The notes beneath the pieces were generated by a model. The model saw only the letters and a program-made list of their open reading frames with translations. It was not told where the DNA came from and searched no databases. This document shows positions 50,601 through 61,800 of a DNA stretch of 64,000 nt, piece by piece. The position numbers were made by a program, and so were the translations under genes. This DNA is from Tubulanus polymorphus. Its lineage: Eukaryota > Nemertea > Palaeonemertea > Tubulaniformes > Tubulanidae. Every line of letters starts with the position of its first letter. The first letter of the stretch is position 1. The DNA is taken from the NCBI RefSeq assembly GCF_964204645.1, contig NC_134028.1, forward strand, positions 2,232,001 to 2,296,000, in the 5' to 3' direction.

Positions 50601-53600
50601 CCTACCTTTTGGTATTTTTTTCTGTTTTTGCTCCGAGTCATCGACATCCTTGACAGGCGTTTCATTCTTAAATGTCATTCTTTTCAAGTGTTCTTCAATG
50701 GACTCAATCTTCAGGAATCATATGAGAACATTAACAATAAGAGAATACTGTGAGAACCGCAGCAATTTTACGCGTGATATCAGCTGTATTTTACCTGTCT
50801 ACGACTGGCGAGTGTTTTCAGTTGACGAGGACTCGTCGGTTTATTATTTGTTCCAGTAAACGCAGCCTGCGCAGCACGCACGATATCGATACCCAAACTA
50901 CCACTAGTCGTTATAGTTTCACCGCTCGTATATTCGCTTTCAGTTTCACTACAATCAAATCGTAAAACAGAGTTTAAACAGGGTTGGAAGCTTTACTGCA
51001 TCGTAACAGCACAGTCATTACCTATCAGTGGTCACCTCCTCCCAGTCATTTTCATCGTTCAAACGATTTGATTCCTTGTCTAGAACCTCCTTATACTGAA
51101 AATGCAAAACAATCAATACAAACACTGCTTACGCAAAGGATCGAAAATGTATCGAAACACAAACAATTCTAGAATTCAAACCTGGCGATGCAGAGGGCTT
51201 TTCTTTTTCAATCTTTTCTTTGAGTTTCGTTTTCTCTTCAACGTAAGAATCTCTCGTTTCAATCGAGCCATATCTCGTTTCAGGTCAGCGATTTCTATTC
51301 TTTTCTCCGCTACCTCTCTCTTGCAGCTGTTTATTTCAGTCTTTAGAGCCCTGCGGTAATATAATGAAAACTTTGCTCAATAATGAAAAGGATGCGTAAC
51401 AAATTCCATCGTAATAGTCAGAAATCATTACCTTCTTTCACTGTTCAATTTGTCATTATCTTTTTGTAACTTGTGATTCTGATCTTGCAAATCTTCCAGA
51501 GTGGTTTCTTTGGTTTTCAACTTTAAATAGATGAAGCAGACATTCTCAAAAATCAATGAGTTTAAGAAACAACCCGGCTAACCGGTATGTGTTATATGGC
51601 ATTTACCTGAGCCTGTGTATTTTCCAGTTTTTCGAGGGCTGTTTCGCGAGGTTGCAGTAAACGTAGATTCTCCTGTCGCAGATAAAGGCATTCTTCTTTC
51701 TCCTGCTGCAAACTGACCTGCAGTTCGTGAATAGTCGCTGCATCTTGACTCGCCATCACTCGAAGGTTATCCAATTCTTCTTGCATCATCAACCTAAAAA
51801 ATATCCAATACAATCTACAGAACATCAAGTCTAAAGAACTTAAAATTACATGAACAACTACCATTGATAAGACACTATATCCGAGTTATGACGATAATCT
51901 GTAAAAAATCCCACAACAAAAAACACATCCTCGAGTATAGTTCATCCTAATAGTCCAGAAGATGACCAATAGCATATAGATCCTCTACCCATGTTACATG
52001 AACAGTTTCTAATGGAATTAGACTGACCTTTCAGTTTTCAAGTTTCCATTTTCATTTCTAAAGAATGCCAGCTCATTCCACACGGCATCAGAGTTCTCTC
52101 GCTGTAAATTTTTCGGTTCAGTTCTCTTCAACGGTTTCATCTTTTTGGTTTTACTGAAACGATGTAAAAAAGCGAGTGTTAACAGTGAGTTTTCTACTTC
52201 CATGTCATTAAAGGAAATACTACTGCAGGTAGATTGCGATAGAACTAATTCCGGTCTAGAAATAGTAATTCAGGATAACAAACTCTCTTCCTACATTCTA
52301 ACAGGTTAACAGATCATGCTATTCCGGAATCGGTAGAAACCAATTGAAACCTGCCTTAGATTTGTACTAAGTTCTACAGTTTGGAGTTGAATTTAAAACT
52401 AGAATCATAATCAATCAGTTCCAATCAAAGTGTCAAATCTTAACCCAAAATTCTTGATCTTGTATGTTATATTCTGGTCAACATTCCACCTCAAACACAT
52501 GCATCTTACCCGCGGTATTCGTCTTCTAGTGACCTGTACTGCTCTTTCAACAGTTTATGATCGTTCTGTAACGATTTCAAACGTTCTAAACGCTTGTCAT
52601 GAGCAGTTCGTATTTCTTCTAGTTCTTTATTCTGTAATCACAAAAAAAAAACAAAGCAAACTTCCAATGAATTCAATCACAGTCATTTATCCCGATAAAA
52701 ATTATCTTAAGGAATTATCAAGTTTTACCTTTAAACGCAGTAACTGTTGCAATCCTATTAATTTCCTCGAGAGATTCTCAAGTTTTTCCGGACTGGCGAC
52801 CCCGCCACGTCTCGGAGAACGAGAACGTGGGGACTGTTTCGTAGGAGTTGAACTCTTCTCTATCAGGTGAGCAGATGAGAATTCCATGTCTAAAACTTCA
52901 CCACCATTCTCCAACGATTTCAGCTGCCTGAAATTATAGCGCGTCCAAAAGGTAATCGAAAATACAAAGTATCTGCTTTGATATTTTTTCCGACCTTAAA
53001 GGTACATGTACCGACCTATTCTGTTCCCTGATTATTTCCTTAGCCTGCTCTAGATCTTTCGAAAGCTCGTGCATTCGTTTCCGTTTTCCATCGACCAGGT
53101 CATCATCGGTACCATTACTCAGTCTCGATTCTAAATCGGTGATCTTATCTCCTTTTTCTAATAAATCCTAGAATTGAACAAGCATTATTCAGAAAAATAT
53201 TTTATCAAATAACTTCAATGGTTTATCTTACCTAGTTCATTCTGATTGGAGCTGGATCAACTGCAAATACATTAAGGACACTCAATATCTGATGTTTTTT
53301 TTACCTGTTTCATTTGAATATTTTGACTGCGTATTTCAGCTTCGACTGTCAACAATGATCTGTATTTCTTCTCCATTTCCTCGAACATCTAAAACGATTG
53401 AACGAACAATGAAGCAAACGCATCGTTTTGACAACAGAACCAAACAATAGAATGAAATATTCACCGTTCTGAAAGTCTGTGATTCTAAATCATGAGTTCG
53501 ATCTTGTGTTTTCATCACTACAACAGAAATAGACAAATTAGAACAATTAGAAATTCAACCGTATCGAGAATCGGAGCTTTATATATTTACTTCTTTGTGT

Positions 53601-55721
53601 ATCTTGTTGTAGATTCTGTAACTGTTGAATGACTACAGCCTGTTCCAATGCGTGAGGCTTACACAGTTTATGCGTCTCCCATAGCTCCTCCAATTCGTGT
53701 TTCAATCTCGTTATTTCACTCTCACTTTCCTTCTCATTCTCAAAACCGGAAACTTTTGCTTTCATATCTTCGAGCTGTAAAAGAATTTTTTGTGACAAAT
53801 TAACTTTTACGGCGTGCCAGATTCTGTGGATATAAGACATTTTGTTTCTGAAAATGTCAACTGTACCTCACAATTGATAGCGTTGAACTTTTCTCTCCAG
53901 TCGGACATGTCGCGTTCTAACATCTAAAATCAATCACAAGTGATTTCCAGTTAAAGTGGCCACACCCTAATTTACCGAGTTTGCGGGTTCTAGTGATCTA
54001 TTTGTATTTCTTACTTACCGTGACTTTACTTTCATGTACAATTTTGATAGCGCCGAGGTCAGCGTTTTCTGTTTTCAACACGCTGTTCTCGGCCCTCAGT
54101 TGACTAAGCTGATGAACTAATTCCGCTTTATCCTTTTCGAAGCCTTCGACGAGTTGTTTATGTAGTTCGTTTACAGTCTGTTCTTTGTTGGTGGCGCAAC
54201 GCAGCTATAAATACAAAGTACGGAGCGCGTAATGAATCTGTATTGAACCGGGAATGTCGGGACTCCTAAAGACGATGAGTCACCTCTGAGGATGAAAGAA
54301 ACTTTATTCCAACTAATCAGTTTTTACCTTATCTTGTAAGTCTTCACATTTTTTCTTCCCTTCAGCCAAATCAACTTCCATTCGAATAACAGTATCTTCC
54401 ATTTCCATCTTTCTGTAAATTGAGGGATGCTGATAATAAATACACGGCGGCCACTTTTATTTGACTCGCTTCCCCCCCCGACTATTCCCTGACACGCACG
54501 TTGTTTTCCCAGACGTGATCTGCTAAGAATCCGACCAATTTACACAGTCAATTACATGAGAGATAGATGGGAACAGTCTGATACAGTCTAATATAACATG
54601 CAAGCCTAATTTTGAGGTAAGTGGCCACCCTGATATCATCCTCCCTCTGCAGGGACTCGAACCTGATGGCATCGCTACACTCAGCCACGGCACGAACCCT
54701 GCATCAGTAGACCGGGTGCGCAGGTACATGCGCAGCTTTCCGAACGAAAACTGGCGGCACCAATCAGATTGCTCGTTGTATAATCGTTGAGGCAGATTTC
54801 AAGGAAGAACTATAAATGGGAAAACCCGGGCTAAAATAAAACAGGATTTCTGATTGGCTAAAAATCACATCATCTGAACTGCGCATGTATCTGCGCACAC
54901 GGTCGATTATGGCAGGGTTTCGTGCCGTGGCAATCTCGATGCCATCAGGTTCGAATCCCTGCCGGGGGAGGATGCCCTGATATATGATGATTTCTTCAAA
55001 TCATTTGCTATGAATTATATTATTACCGTTTTTGCCACGATTGGTTGTCAGCAGTTTCTCTCATGAGCTTTCGTTCCAATTCAGCAATCTTATCATCTTT
55101 ACTTTGTAAAATCTGTAGAACCTTTCGATCTTTCGTTTCTGTCTTTTCCTTCTCCCTGAAATATTGCGAGATTCTTCCTTATCGAGCAGAATTTTACGAA
55201 AAGATTTTGAAAAGTATTTTCAATATATATGAAAGACACAGACCTGGCAACTACGAGATTTATGGCTTGCGTAATATCCGGATTGGCAACTTGAAGTCGT
55301 TTCCATAGTGACCAAACAAATTCTTTATCGGACTTTGGAAGAAAAATAAAAGATTTCAGTATTTACCCCCCTATCAAACAAGAATAGTGTAAAGCTTTCA
55401 TTGTTTACCTGCACTTGAGCCAGCTCCTCGGACAAACATGTGTTTTCAACTCTTAGCCGGGCAATTTCTTCTTCTGAAATATTATTACAATTGCAAAAAA
55501 TATGACCACACAGTTCTGTTTCACAAAAAAAAAGTTTTACCCAAATTGTTTTAAAATTACTATTTTGGTTACTTCATGCTTTCAATGAGGACAACAATTC
55601 AAACTCAACCGTTTTAAACACAAAACTCTTTCATGAAAATGGACCCTGAAGAGAGTCCCAGATATTCAAAGATGAAGGAAGATGGTTGAACTTTTAGCGA
55701 CTCACCAATGCTACTCGCCAT
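47633..55721 (-). CDS. CNTLN: Centlein (CNTLN), centrosomal coiled-coil protein
   Basis: Centlein links C-NAP1 and CEP68 at the centriole ends and supports centrosome cohesion. Thirty-one in-frame exons give 1241 residues (human about 1400): 55706-55721, 55409-55473, 55244-55332, 55027-55155, 54328-54412, 54019-54204, 53867-53923, 53591-53774, 53465-53517, 53305-53388, 53016-53167, 52729-52927, 52510-52631, 52028-52153, 51607-51793, 51432-51520, 51182-51350, 51022-51095, 50795-50948, 50606-50708, 50378-50502, 50170-50301, 49932-50081, 49674-49771, 49483-49591, 49096-49155, 48925-49020, 48646-48831, 48053-48346, 47799-47873, 47633-47710. Diagnostic matches to human: SDKEFVWSLWKRLQVANPD near the N-terminus, SDAVWNELAFF mid-protein, DWEEV, and AKSILNISQSELDDF near the end. 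The rest is heptad coiled coil, broken by an SR-like patch (SPRSRSPRR) and an acidic run (NNDDDDDDDSE). The human N-terminal extension is absent. Acceptors of exons 16, 20, 21 and 24 are weak. Confidence 0.93.
54446..54632. mobile_element. CAGGGTGGCCACT-ended MITE in a centlein intron
   Basis: The degenerate left end cggcggccactttt pairs with the right end aagtggccaccctg. The interior has ttccctga and caattac words like the copy at 13751-13908. The 340-bp foldback element inserted at its right edge: the 9-bp duplication ccctgatat includes the last bases of this MITE, so this MITE is the older insertion. Confidence 0.55.
54637..54974. mobile_element. 340-bp foldback element, copy 2 (opposite orientation)
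   Basis: It is nearly identical to the reverse complement of 211-550. It is flanked by a perfect 9-bp target duplication, ccctgatat, at 54628-54636 and 54975-54983. Its right end keeps an intact B-box-like word, ggttcgaatcc. It lies in the intron between centlein exons 4 and 5. High similarity to copy 1 and the perfect target duplications suggest fairly recent movement. Confidence 0.85.
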
Positions 55722-57431
55722 TCTCCTGGTTTAATCAAAATCAGTCAAGGTCAATAAAGACAGTCAAGGATCATGCCTCAAAACTTCTAAAACCTATATC
55801 AATAATCAAAATGGAATAATTTAACCCGATAAAAAGACGAACAATATATATTTTCCGGGCCTTGAATTTGAATTAACATATTTCTAAAATTTTGAAATTA
55901 AAAACCATTTAAATTCCGTTTTTAAACATCTATAGGAATGAAAACGTAAAATATCGACACTTCGTAAGAATGACACACACAAGTAAATACCAGTTGGTAG
56001 AACTAAGGTTCAGTGAAATCAAATTTAGACAAACAAAGATTAAGAAAAAACTGCAATTCAAAATTTACCGGTGATAATTTCATTTCCGGGTTCAGAAAGG
56101 CAAGGGTTAAGCCTATTCCCCGGTGAATGGACTTTACACCGGATCCGTGGTTTATAGCCTTTTACAAACTTTTTCGACAGTCTCATTGCACCTCATGTTA
56201 TATTATTTCACCAAGAAACAAAGATTAGGAACTTAAGGGATAAATTTCACCAGAGAAATGTGACCACATTACAACAGCGAGCGCTTGAATTTGGACGAGG
56301 CAAATTGAAAATTACCACTTTTATTGCATTGTGATTAATAAACTCAATATTATTATCATTTACTGAATGGTTTTTCTTTTGAGTTTATTTTTCTTCTATC
56401 AGAGAGGACCGGCATCAATGATGACATAATTTTTGTAGACTTAAGCAAAATTTAACGCTTAATGCGGAAAAAAGTGGCAGGTGGCAGTTTTTCACTTAGT
56501 GAATTGCTTTAATGCCTAACCATGACTAGTCTGACTTACCACAACTAGTATCCTCATGGACAGACTGACCCTGTACGCATGATTTGATACCGCCATACTC
56601 TGACCAAAAAATCAAATATTGGGATAAGAGTAAATTGGAACATCAAGAAACGAAATTCTAATATGGACTTTCCTAAATTTACATGATGATGTACCGTTTA
56701 ATCTCCAGTTGAGTATCAAAATTAAAGAAAACAATTTGGTTCTTTTTTAAATTATGAGTGGTAAGCATGAAGTTTTTGGCAGAATTTCAGCGGATCGGTG
56801 CTCCAAGTAATTAAAAATGCCTCATATATCTCCCCTCAATTGAATCGAGGAGTTTTTTTTAATGAAAATCTGTCTATTGACGGGATTCTGTGATAACAGT
56901 ATGAATGATGAATAATCGTGAAACATGGTATTAGTGGGTTTTCCCCCAATGACTCAAATAGACCGCTTTCCTCGTGCATGTGAGGAAGTTATCTCGGGGT
57001 GCATGAACAGTCCGTGACTAATAAACTAATTTCATTAGTAAATGTTTACGCGGTTTCTATGATAGGAAGACCTGTGTTGGTGTGAATCTGAACTGGAAGT
57101 GCTATCGGTCGGTATAATTTATAAATTATTCTAGAATTCAAGAAAAAAAAAACAGGCGGATGCTTATAAATTCGGAAGTAGCTGTTGGGAATCAAGTAAT
57201 TTATTTCATGGCCTTAAAGTTCGTCCACTATATTGTTCAGCTGACTACTGGCGCGTATTCAACCCGGCGGTGGAACCTCATATTAATGTAAATCCATTCA
57301 ACAATAGAGACACAATTGCGGGTTTTCAGAGTTGTTGATATCATTCTGACACGCGCTATTGAATACGTCACCGGCTGACCACGGTGTACACAAGCATAGA
57401 CCATTCACCTCAGCTTACTCACACTGTGAAC
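55722..57431. other. Centlein 5' flank; no gene seen
   Basis: AT-rich sequence upstream of the centlein start. It must include the centlein promoter and perhaps a non-coding first exon. No open frame, splice pair or RNA gene is supported. Confidence 0.4.
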
Positions 57432-57809
57432 ATGCTACCGTGGATTCTCTTGGCGATTTTCGCTGCGCTCCCGCTCCTGCTCCTGTTCCTGCTTCCTGAG
57501 GAACGACGTCTTTATGTTTTATGCGTTACTGTTTGTCTCTGTGCTGTCCTGTACTGTTCCGTGTTAATTAATCCGTTCTGTTTTTCAGCAATTAACCCGT
57601 TTTGTTTTTCAGGGCCGATTTCTCTGTCGAATTTCAACGTTTGCTGGAACAAAACTAATGTCCGAAAGCGTCAGCTCTCCTTCGCCTGTCATGTGTCGAG
57701 GATGTCAAAGAGTCGGTCAGGAAATTCTGCCCTCTACACGCCCTCATACGGAACACGAAACCAGGATGACGAGGCCTCACTGCCCCCACCTATCTACAAA
57801 GTGTGCTGA
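57432..57809 (+). CDS. Hypothetical small protein with N-terminal hydrophobic segment (doubtful)
   Basis: A 125-codon frame whose first 20 or so residues (MLPWILLAIFAALPLLLLF) look like a signal peptide or membrane anchor, followed by a second Cys/Leu-rich hydrophobic stretch. The remainder has no recognised domain. It includes an in-frame duplication (INPFCFS twice) of a sequence that looks like a splice acceptor, and its 3' end is one arm of an inverted repeat. It could be the first exon of a spliced gene whose end is at 58458-58526 or 63238-63434, or a chance frame in repeat-derived DNA. Confidence 0.2.
   Translation: MLPWILLAIFAALPLLLLFLLPEERRLYVLCVTVCLCAVLYCSVLINPFCFSAINPFCFSGPISLSNFNVCWNKTNVRKRQLSFACHVSRMSKSRSGNSALYTPSYGTRNQDDEASLPPPIYKVC
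57567..57614 (+). repeat. 24-bp tandem duplication resembling a 3' splice site
   Basis: Two adjacent 24-bp units, each attaa then ccgtt and tgtttttcag. Each unit ends in a strong pyrimidine tract plus AG, so two equivalent acceptors lie 24 bp apart. Confidence 0.7.
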
Positions 57810-58322
57810 GTGATGTCAATGACGGGCATATCTGCGGGATTGCGCGGGATACAAATGGAGCGGTTATACTGGATTGTCACGCTACTAGCATTCATTGTGT
57901 CCTTGTGACCGCCCGGATGAGGGATGATTCTACTGTCACGCTCTTTGTTTCTGGTATTCTGAGTCGGCTGAGGGATGATTCTACTGTCACGCTCTTTGAT
58001 TTCTAGTTTGAGTGCTAGTTTTCATTGTGTCCTTGTGATAACCTCGGTCAGTGGATGAAGTCTCTCGTCGGCTTGTGAGTGCTAGTTTCATTGTGTCCTT
58101 GTGATAACCTCGGTCAGTGGATGAAGTCTCTTGTCACGCTTTTGGGTGCTAGTTGAGATCCTGAATCTCAACCCGGTCAAGCTGGTTGTACTGCACTATT
58201 TGTGTTTCGTGCAATTTTACAGGTTTGTCAGTTACTGACGTCGCCCAGTACATCCTGTAGTTAGATGGGGAATGTGAGGCGTTGTCATTCTGGTTTTCGC
58301 GTTCTGTGTGAGGGCGTGTAGA
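57729..58322. repeat. Inverted repeat arms around a tandem-repeat core
   Basis: The left arm (about 57729-57802, gccctctacacgccctcat onward) reappears as its diverged reverse complement at about 58247-58322. The core holds two tandem duplications: a roughly 50-bp unit (gagggatgattctactgtca) at about 57915-58009, and a roughly 67-bp unit (cattgtgtccttgtgataac) at about 58010-58140. It looks like a small foldback element or a locally rearranged gene fragment. Confidence 0.6.
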
Positions 58323-58457
58323 GGGCAGTATATTCCTGGCTGGTTCATTGTCTGGTGTTCTCGGCATGTGACCGACGACGGAGAGCTGAAAAGCTTTCAG
58401 ACATTAGTTTTGTTCCGTACCAGGTTTTCATCGCTCTTCTCTTTTTTTTCATTTCAG

Positions 58458-58526
58458 GACTCCCAAGATGAAGAAGAAGATGCTGAAGGTGACTACAACG
58501 AAGACGATGCCAAAAAAGAACACTGA
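58458..58526 (+). other. Possible terminal coding exon, acidic C-terminus
   Basis: A strong acceptor (cttttttttcatttcag) opens onto 22 acidic codons, DSQDEEEDAEGDYNEDD and on, then TGA. A second strong acceptor lies at 58629 downstream of a GT donor after gaaa, suggesting the transcript continues. No upstream partner exon can be fixed, so the gene is not identified. Confidence 0.25.
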
Positions 58527-58899
58527 ACTCAGCAATATTGAAAGTTAAGTTGATACACATGTAAATTAGTATGCGTGATACGGAAAGTATTGTGTAACTA
58601 CAGAATATCGTTCTTTTACTCATTTCAGGTTAATCCGGAAAGGCCCATCTAAAATCTGCCCACCAGAAGTGCCCACAAAAGACTCCACCTTGAAGTACCA
58701 CCAAACACCGAAAGACCTGTCGCAACCGAACCTGGCATCTTGCATGGCTCATCCTGCATGGCAACAGGAATACATACATACATAAAGCTAAGTTGATTTT
58801 TCATATCTGGGGTAGAATGCATAGGCGCTGGTCAAGCTCACCATCTCCACACTACTTTATTGAGGCTCTGTGGCCGGTAGTAAATTGAAGTATAGCTAG

Positions 58900-61800
58900 G
58901 CAATGATTGCTTGAATATTTACAATATTAGACGAAATGATTGAGTGAGGTCCCTTAAATATTCTTTGGTCTGATAATTAAAATGTAGATTGGTCTGTTAT
59001 TGATTAAAAGATTTTGTAAGTACGTACAATTAAGGTAAATTCAATATCTTATGTGACATTTGAAATTATTCGAATGTACCGTAGATATTTCAGGCCTCAT
59101 ATGACTATTGTTTAACTGACAGTCAAGATCTAGATAGGACAATTTTTACTTAAAGATATATCAATTAAACTTTATCGTTGGTTGATAGATTTTTCTTTAC
59201 AAATAATTTATTGATAAATTTACTAAGATTGAGGCCATACTTTACAATATATACTGTGTGCTGCCTCACACATAACAGTTATGAATTTCATAAGATAGTG
59301 TCTAGGGCTCTATCGAGGTCTGGTGTTATATGGGGAAAACTATGGACTACAAGTCTTTATGAAACAGTGATTTGGTCTCAACACTTAGATAAATCCAGAA
59401 TAAACCAAAGCTTTAATCGATTTAATTCATTCCTGAAACACTGCGTCTCGTTTGGGGCGACGCATGATAATTGTTGTTTGACTGACAATTAGCATACAGC
59501 CAGGAAGAATGGCTTAGATATTCACAATTAAGATGAATTCAATATTTGATGTTACATCAAAAACTTTTTATATCATAAATATTTATTGAAATATAGCTGA
59601 AATATATAATATATTTGAGCACATCTATAAGTGAATCAGTCTCATTGACTGATCAGTTCTGTATCGCCAACTGCCGCGCTTACGACGACTAGCCATGCTT
59701 TTCATTATTGGCAAAATTTACTCAAACCTAACTGATTCAATTAATATCTAAAAGCCATACTGTGTGTCAAGTGACGCATATAAGATATAGTTTAACTGAA
59801 AATTAGAATCTAAGATGAATTACTCATTAACGTATTACTTAGATTGATTAAGGTTAATTCAATTGTTATGTGAAATTATTTCTAATTCCATGGACATTTA
59901 AAATGTAGCTGATACATGTGTATCTGAGCACATTTATTTATCTGTATCTAAGTGAACCTATGGTGTCTTCACACAGCTGTATTAGTTTTGATACATATTG
60001 CCAAAATCATTTAACGCAGATTTACTTCCGATCGAATCTGTGCACAAATACATTCCTTGATTTGGAAGGGGGAATATTTCAATTTCACTGTGTATGTCAG
60101 ATTGAAAGCCTTATTCTGACAGGATATCCTAAACTTAGGTCTTATTCCTCTTGCCAATAGCTCTCTTTTACTAACCCCTCTCCTTCAAACTACTTTCTAG
60201 CATCATGACTCGCACCGCACCAGGGAGGTCCGGTCATAACAAGGTCTTTTGGTCCTTATACACAGTGTACTATATAAGGTAAATAAAGATTATATAGCCA
60301 TTCGGCTAAGGGAATTTCTAATTTACCACTAAAAATATGCTTTTTTATCTTTAATTTCTGATGAATTCAAATAGTGACGAATTCACCACATCTGAAATTC
60401 TACTCATGTAGATTTTCAGGCTCCATATAAATATTGTTCAACTGACAATTAAAATATAGCTAGTATGATTCCTAATTAATGGTTCGCTTAGATACCTAGA
60501 ACTTAATTAAAATTAATTCAATGTAATGAATATAATTGAAACTTATTCAAAATTGCACAGTGGATTAGACGACTGTATCGCCCAATGTCATCTGCGTCTA
60601 ACTGGGCCACATGTGTGTGTGGGATCTGTTGAATCAGTTAGGTTTTGGGGGTTTCTGGGTTAGTTAAGCTAGGTATCAAAAGCTCTGATGCAAAATTAGC
60701 AGTTCAAAAAGTGATTAATTCAAATTCGTACCGGATCTGAAATTCTTCTCGGGTAGAAATTTCAAGCCCCATATAAAATATTGTCCGAGACAATTTCAAT
60801 TATAGCTAGGACATTATCAATTAACTTATTGATTAGGTATCTAATTCAGCATCTTCATATAAGGTAAAAGTGCTCAAATCTAAACCATAGGGGTTGATAA
60901 GTATAATTCAATATTGGTTGATATATAAAGAATACTGGGTATGTTTTAACTCTGTCTCTTGTGCGTGGGATTTATTGAATCTTTAAGGCTTTGCAGAATT
61001 CTGGATTTGTCGAGTTGTGGGAATGATTCGAGGTTTCTTAAATCTGTAGAACCATGTTACTTATATGATCAGTGTGCTCAATGCTGGCAGCGCACTCACT
61101 CTTCAGTTAGTTATATTATCGTAATTACAAAATCATTGTATATATTAGGAGCAATATTTAGAATTAATGAAATGGATTAGAATACCATTCACTGGGTACA
61201 GATGTCGCCATCTGTGGGTAGAAAACATCTCTTAAGTTTATTAACTCACGATGAAGTAAATTTAATAATACGAACATGGTTTAGCTGACAATGGAAATAT
61301 ATATAGGCCAATATTACTAGCACGTTTGCACTGTATGATGGGCCTGGGTTTCAATAAAAGACACATCAAGAATTTCAAGAAGATAGAAGAGAAAACAGTT
61401 CAAAAACGATTTGATAAGATTGATTATGCATTACTAAATTTGTTGTAACTCTGGTATTCCTAGAGATGACTATAGATGCTTTAGTTGAATTGTTGTTAAA
61501 CTATAATAATCAACCATTGCTTAGATATTTAGAATATAGATGAATTACTATATGAGTTGAATTTCATAAATATCATTTAAGACTATTATTAAAATCTACG
61601 TATCGATCCACGTTGCTGATCTTATATATGAATTGACATGATAATTATGATCAGTGATATTCCAAAGGATTTTCTGCTCAAAAGGTTCTGCTCTTTTCTT
61701 CAGCTTGCCGTTTCAGACTAATTGGAAGATAGTTTGAATGAACCGGAATCGAATTTCCCAATTATGTACTTCGATTTCAGACATACTCGAGAAAAACTAC

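Noticed and set aside
54637-54974. Functional tRNA gene suggested by ggttcgaatccctgcc
   Set aside because: No acceptor stem or anticodon arm can be folded around it; A-box-like and B-box-like words are too close, and the sequence is the inverted end of a mobile element.
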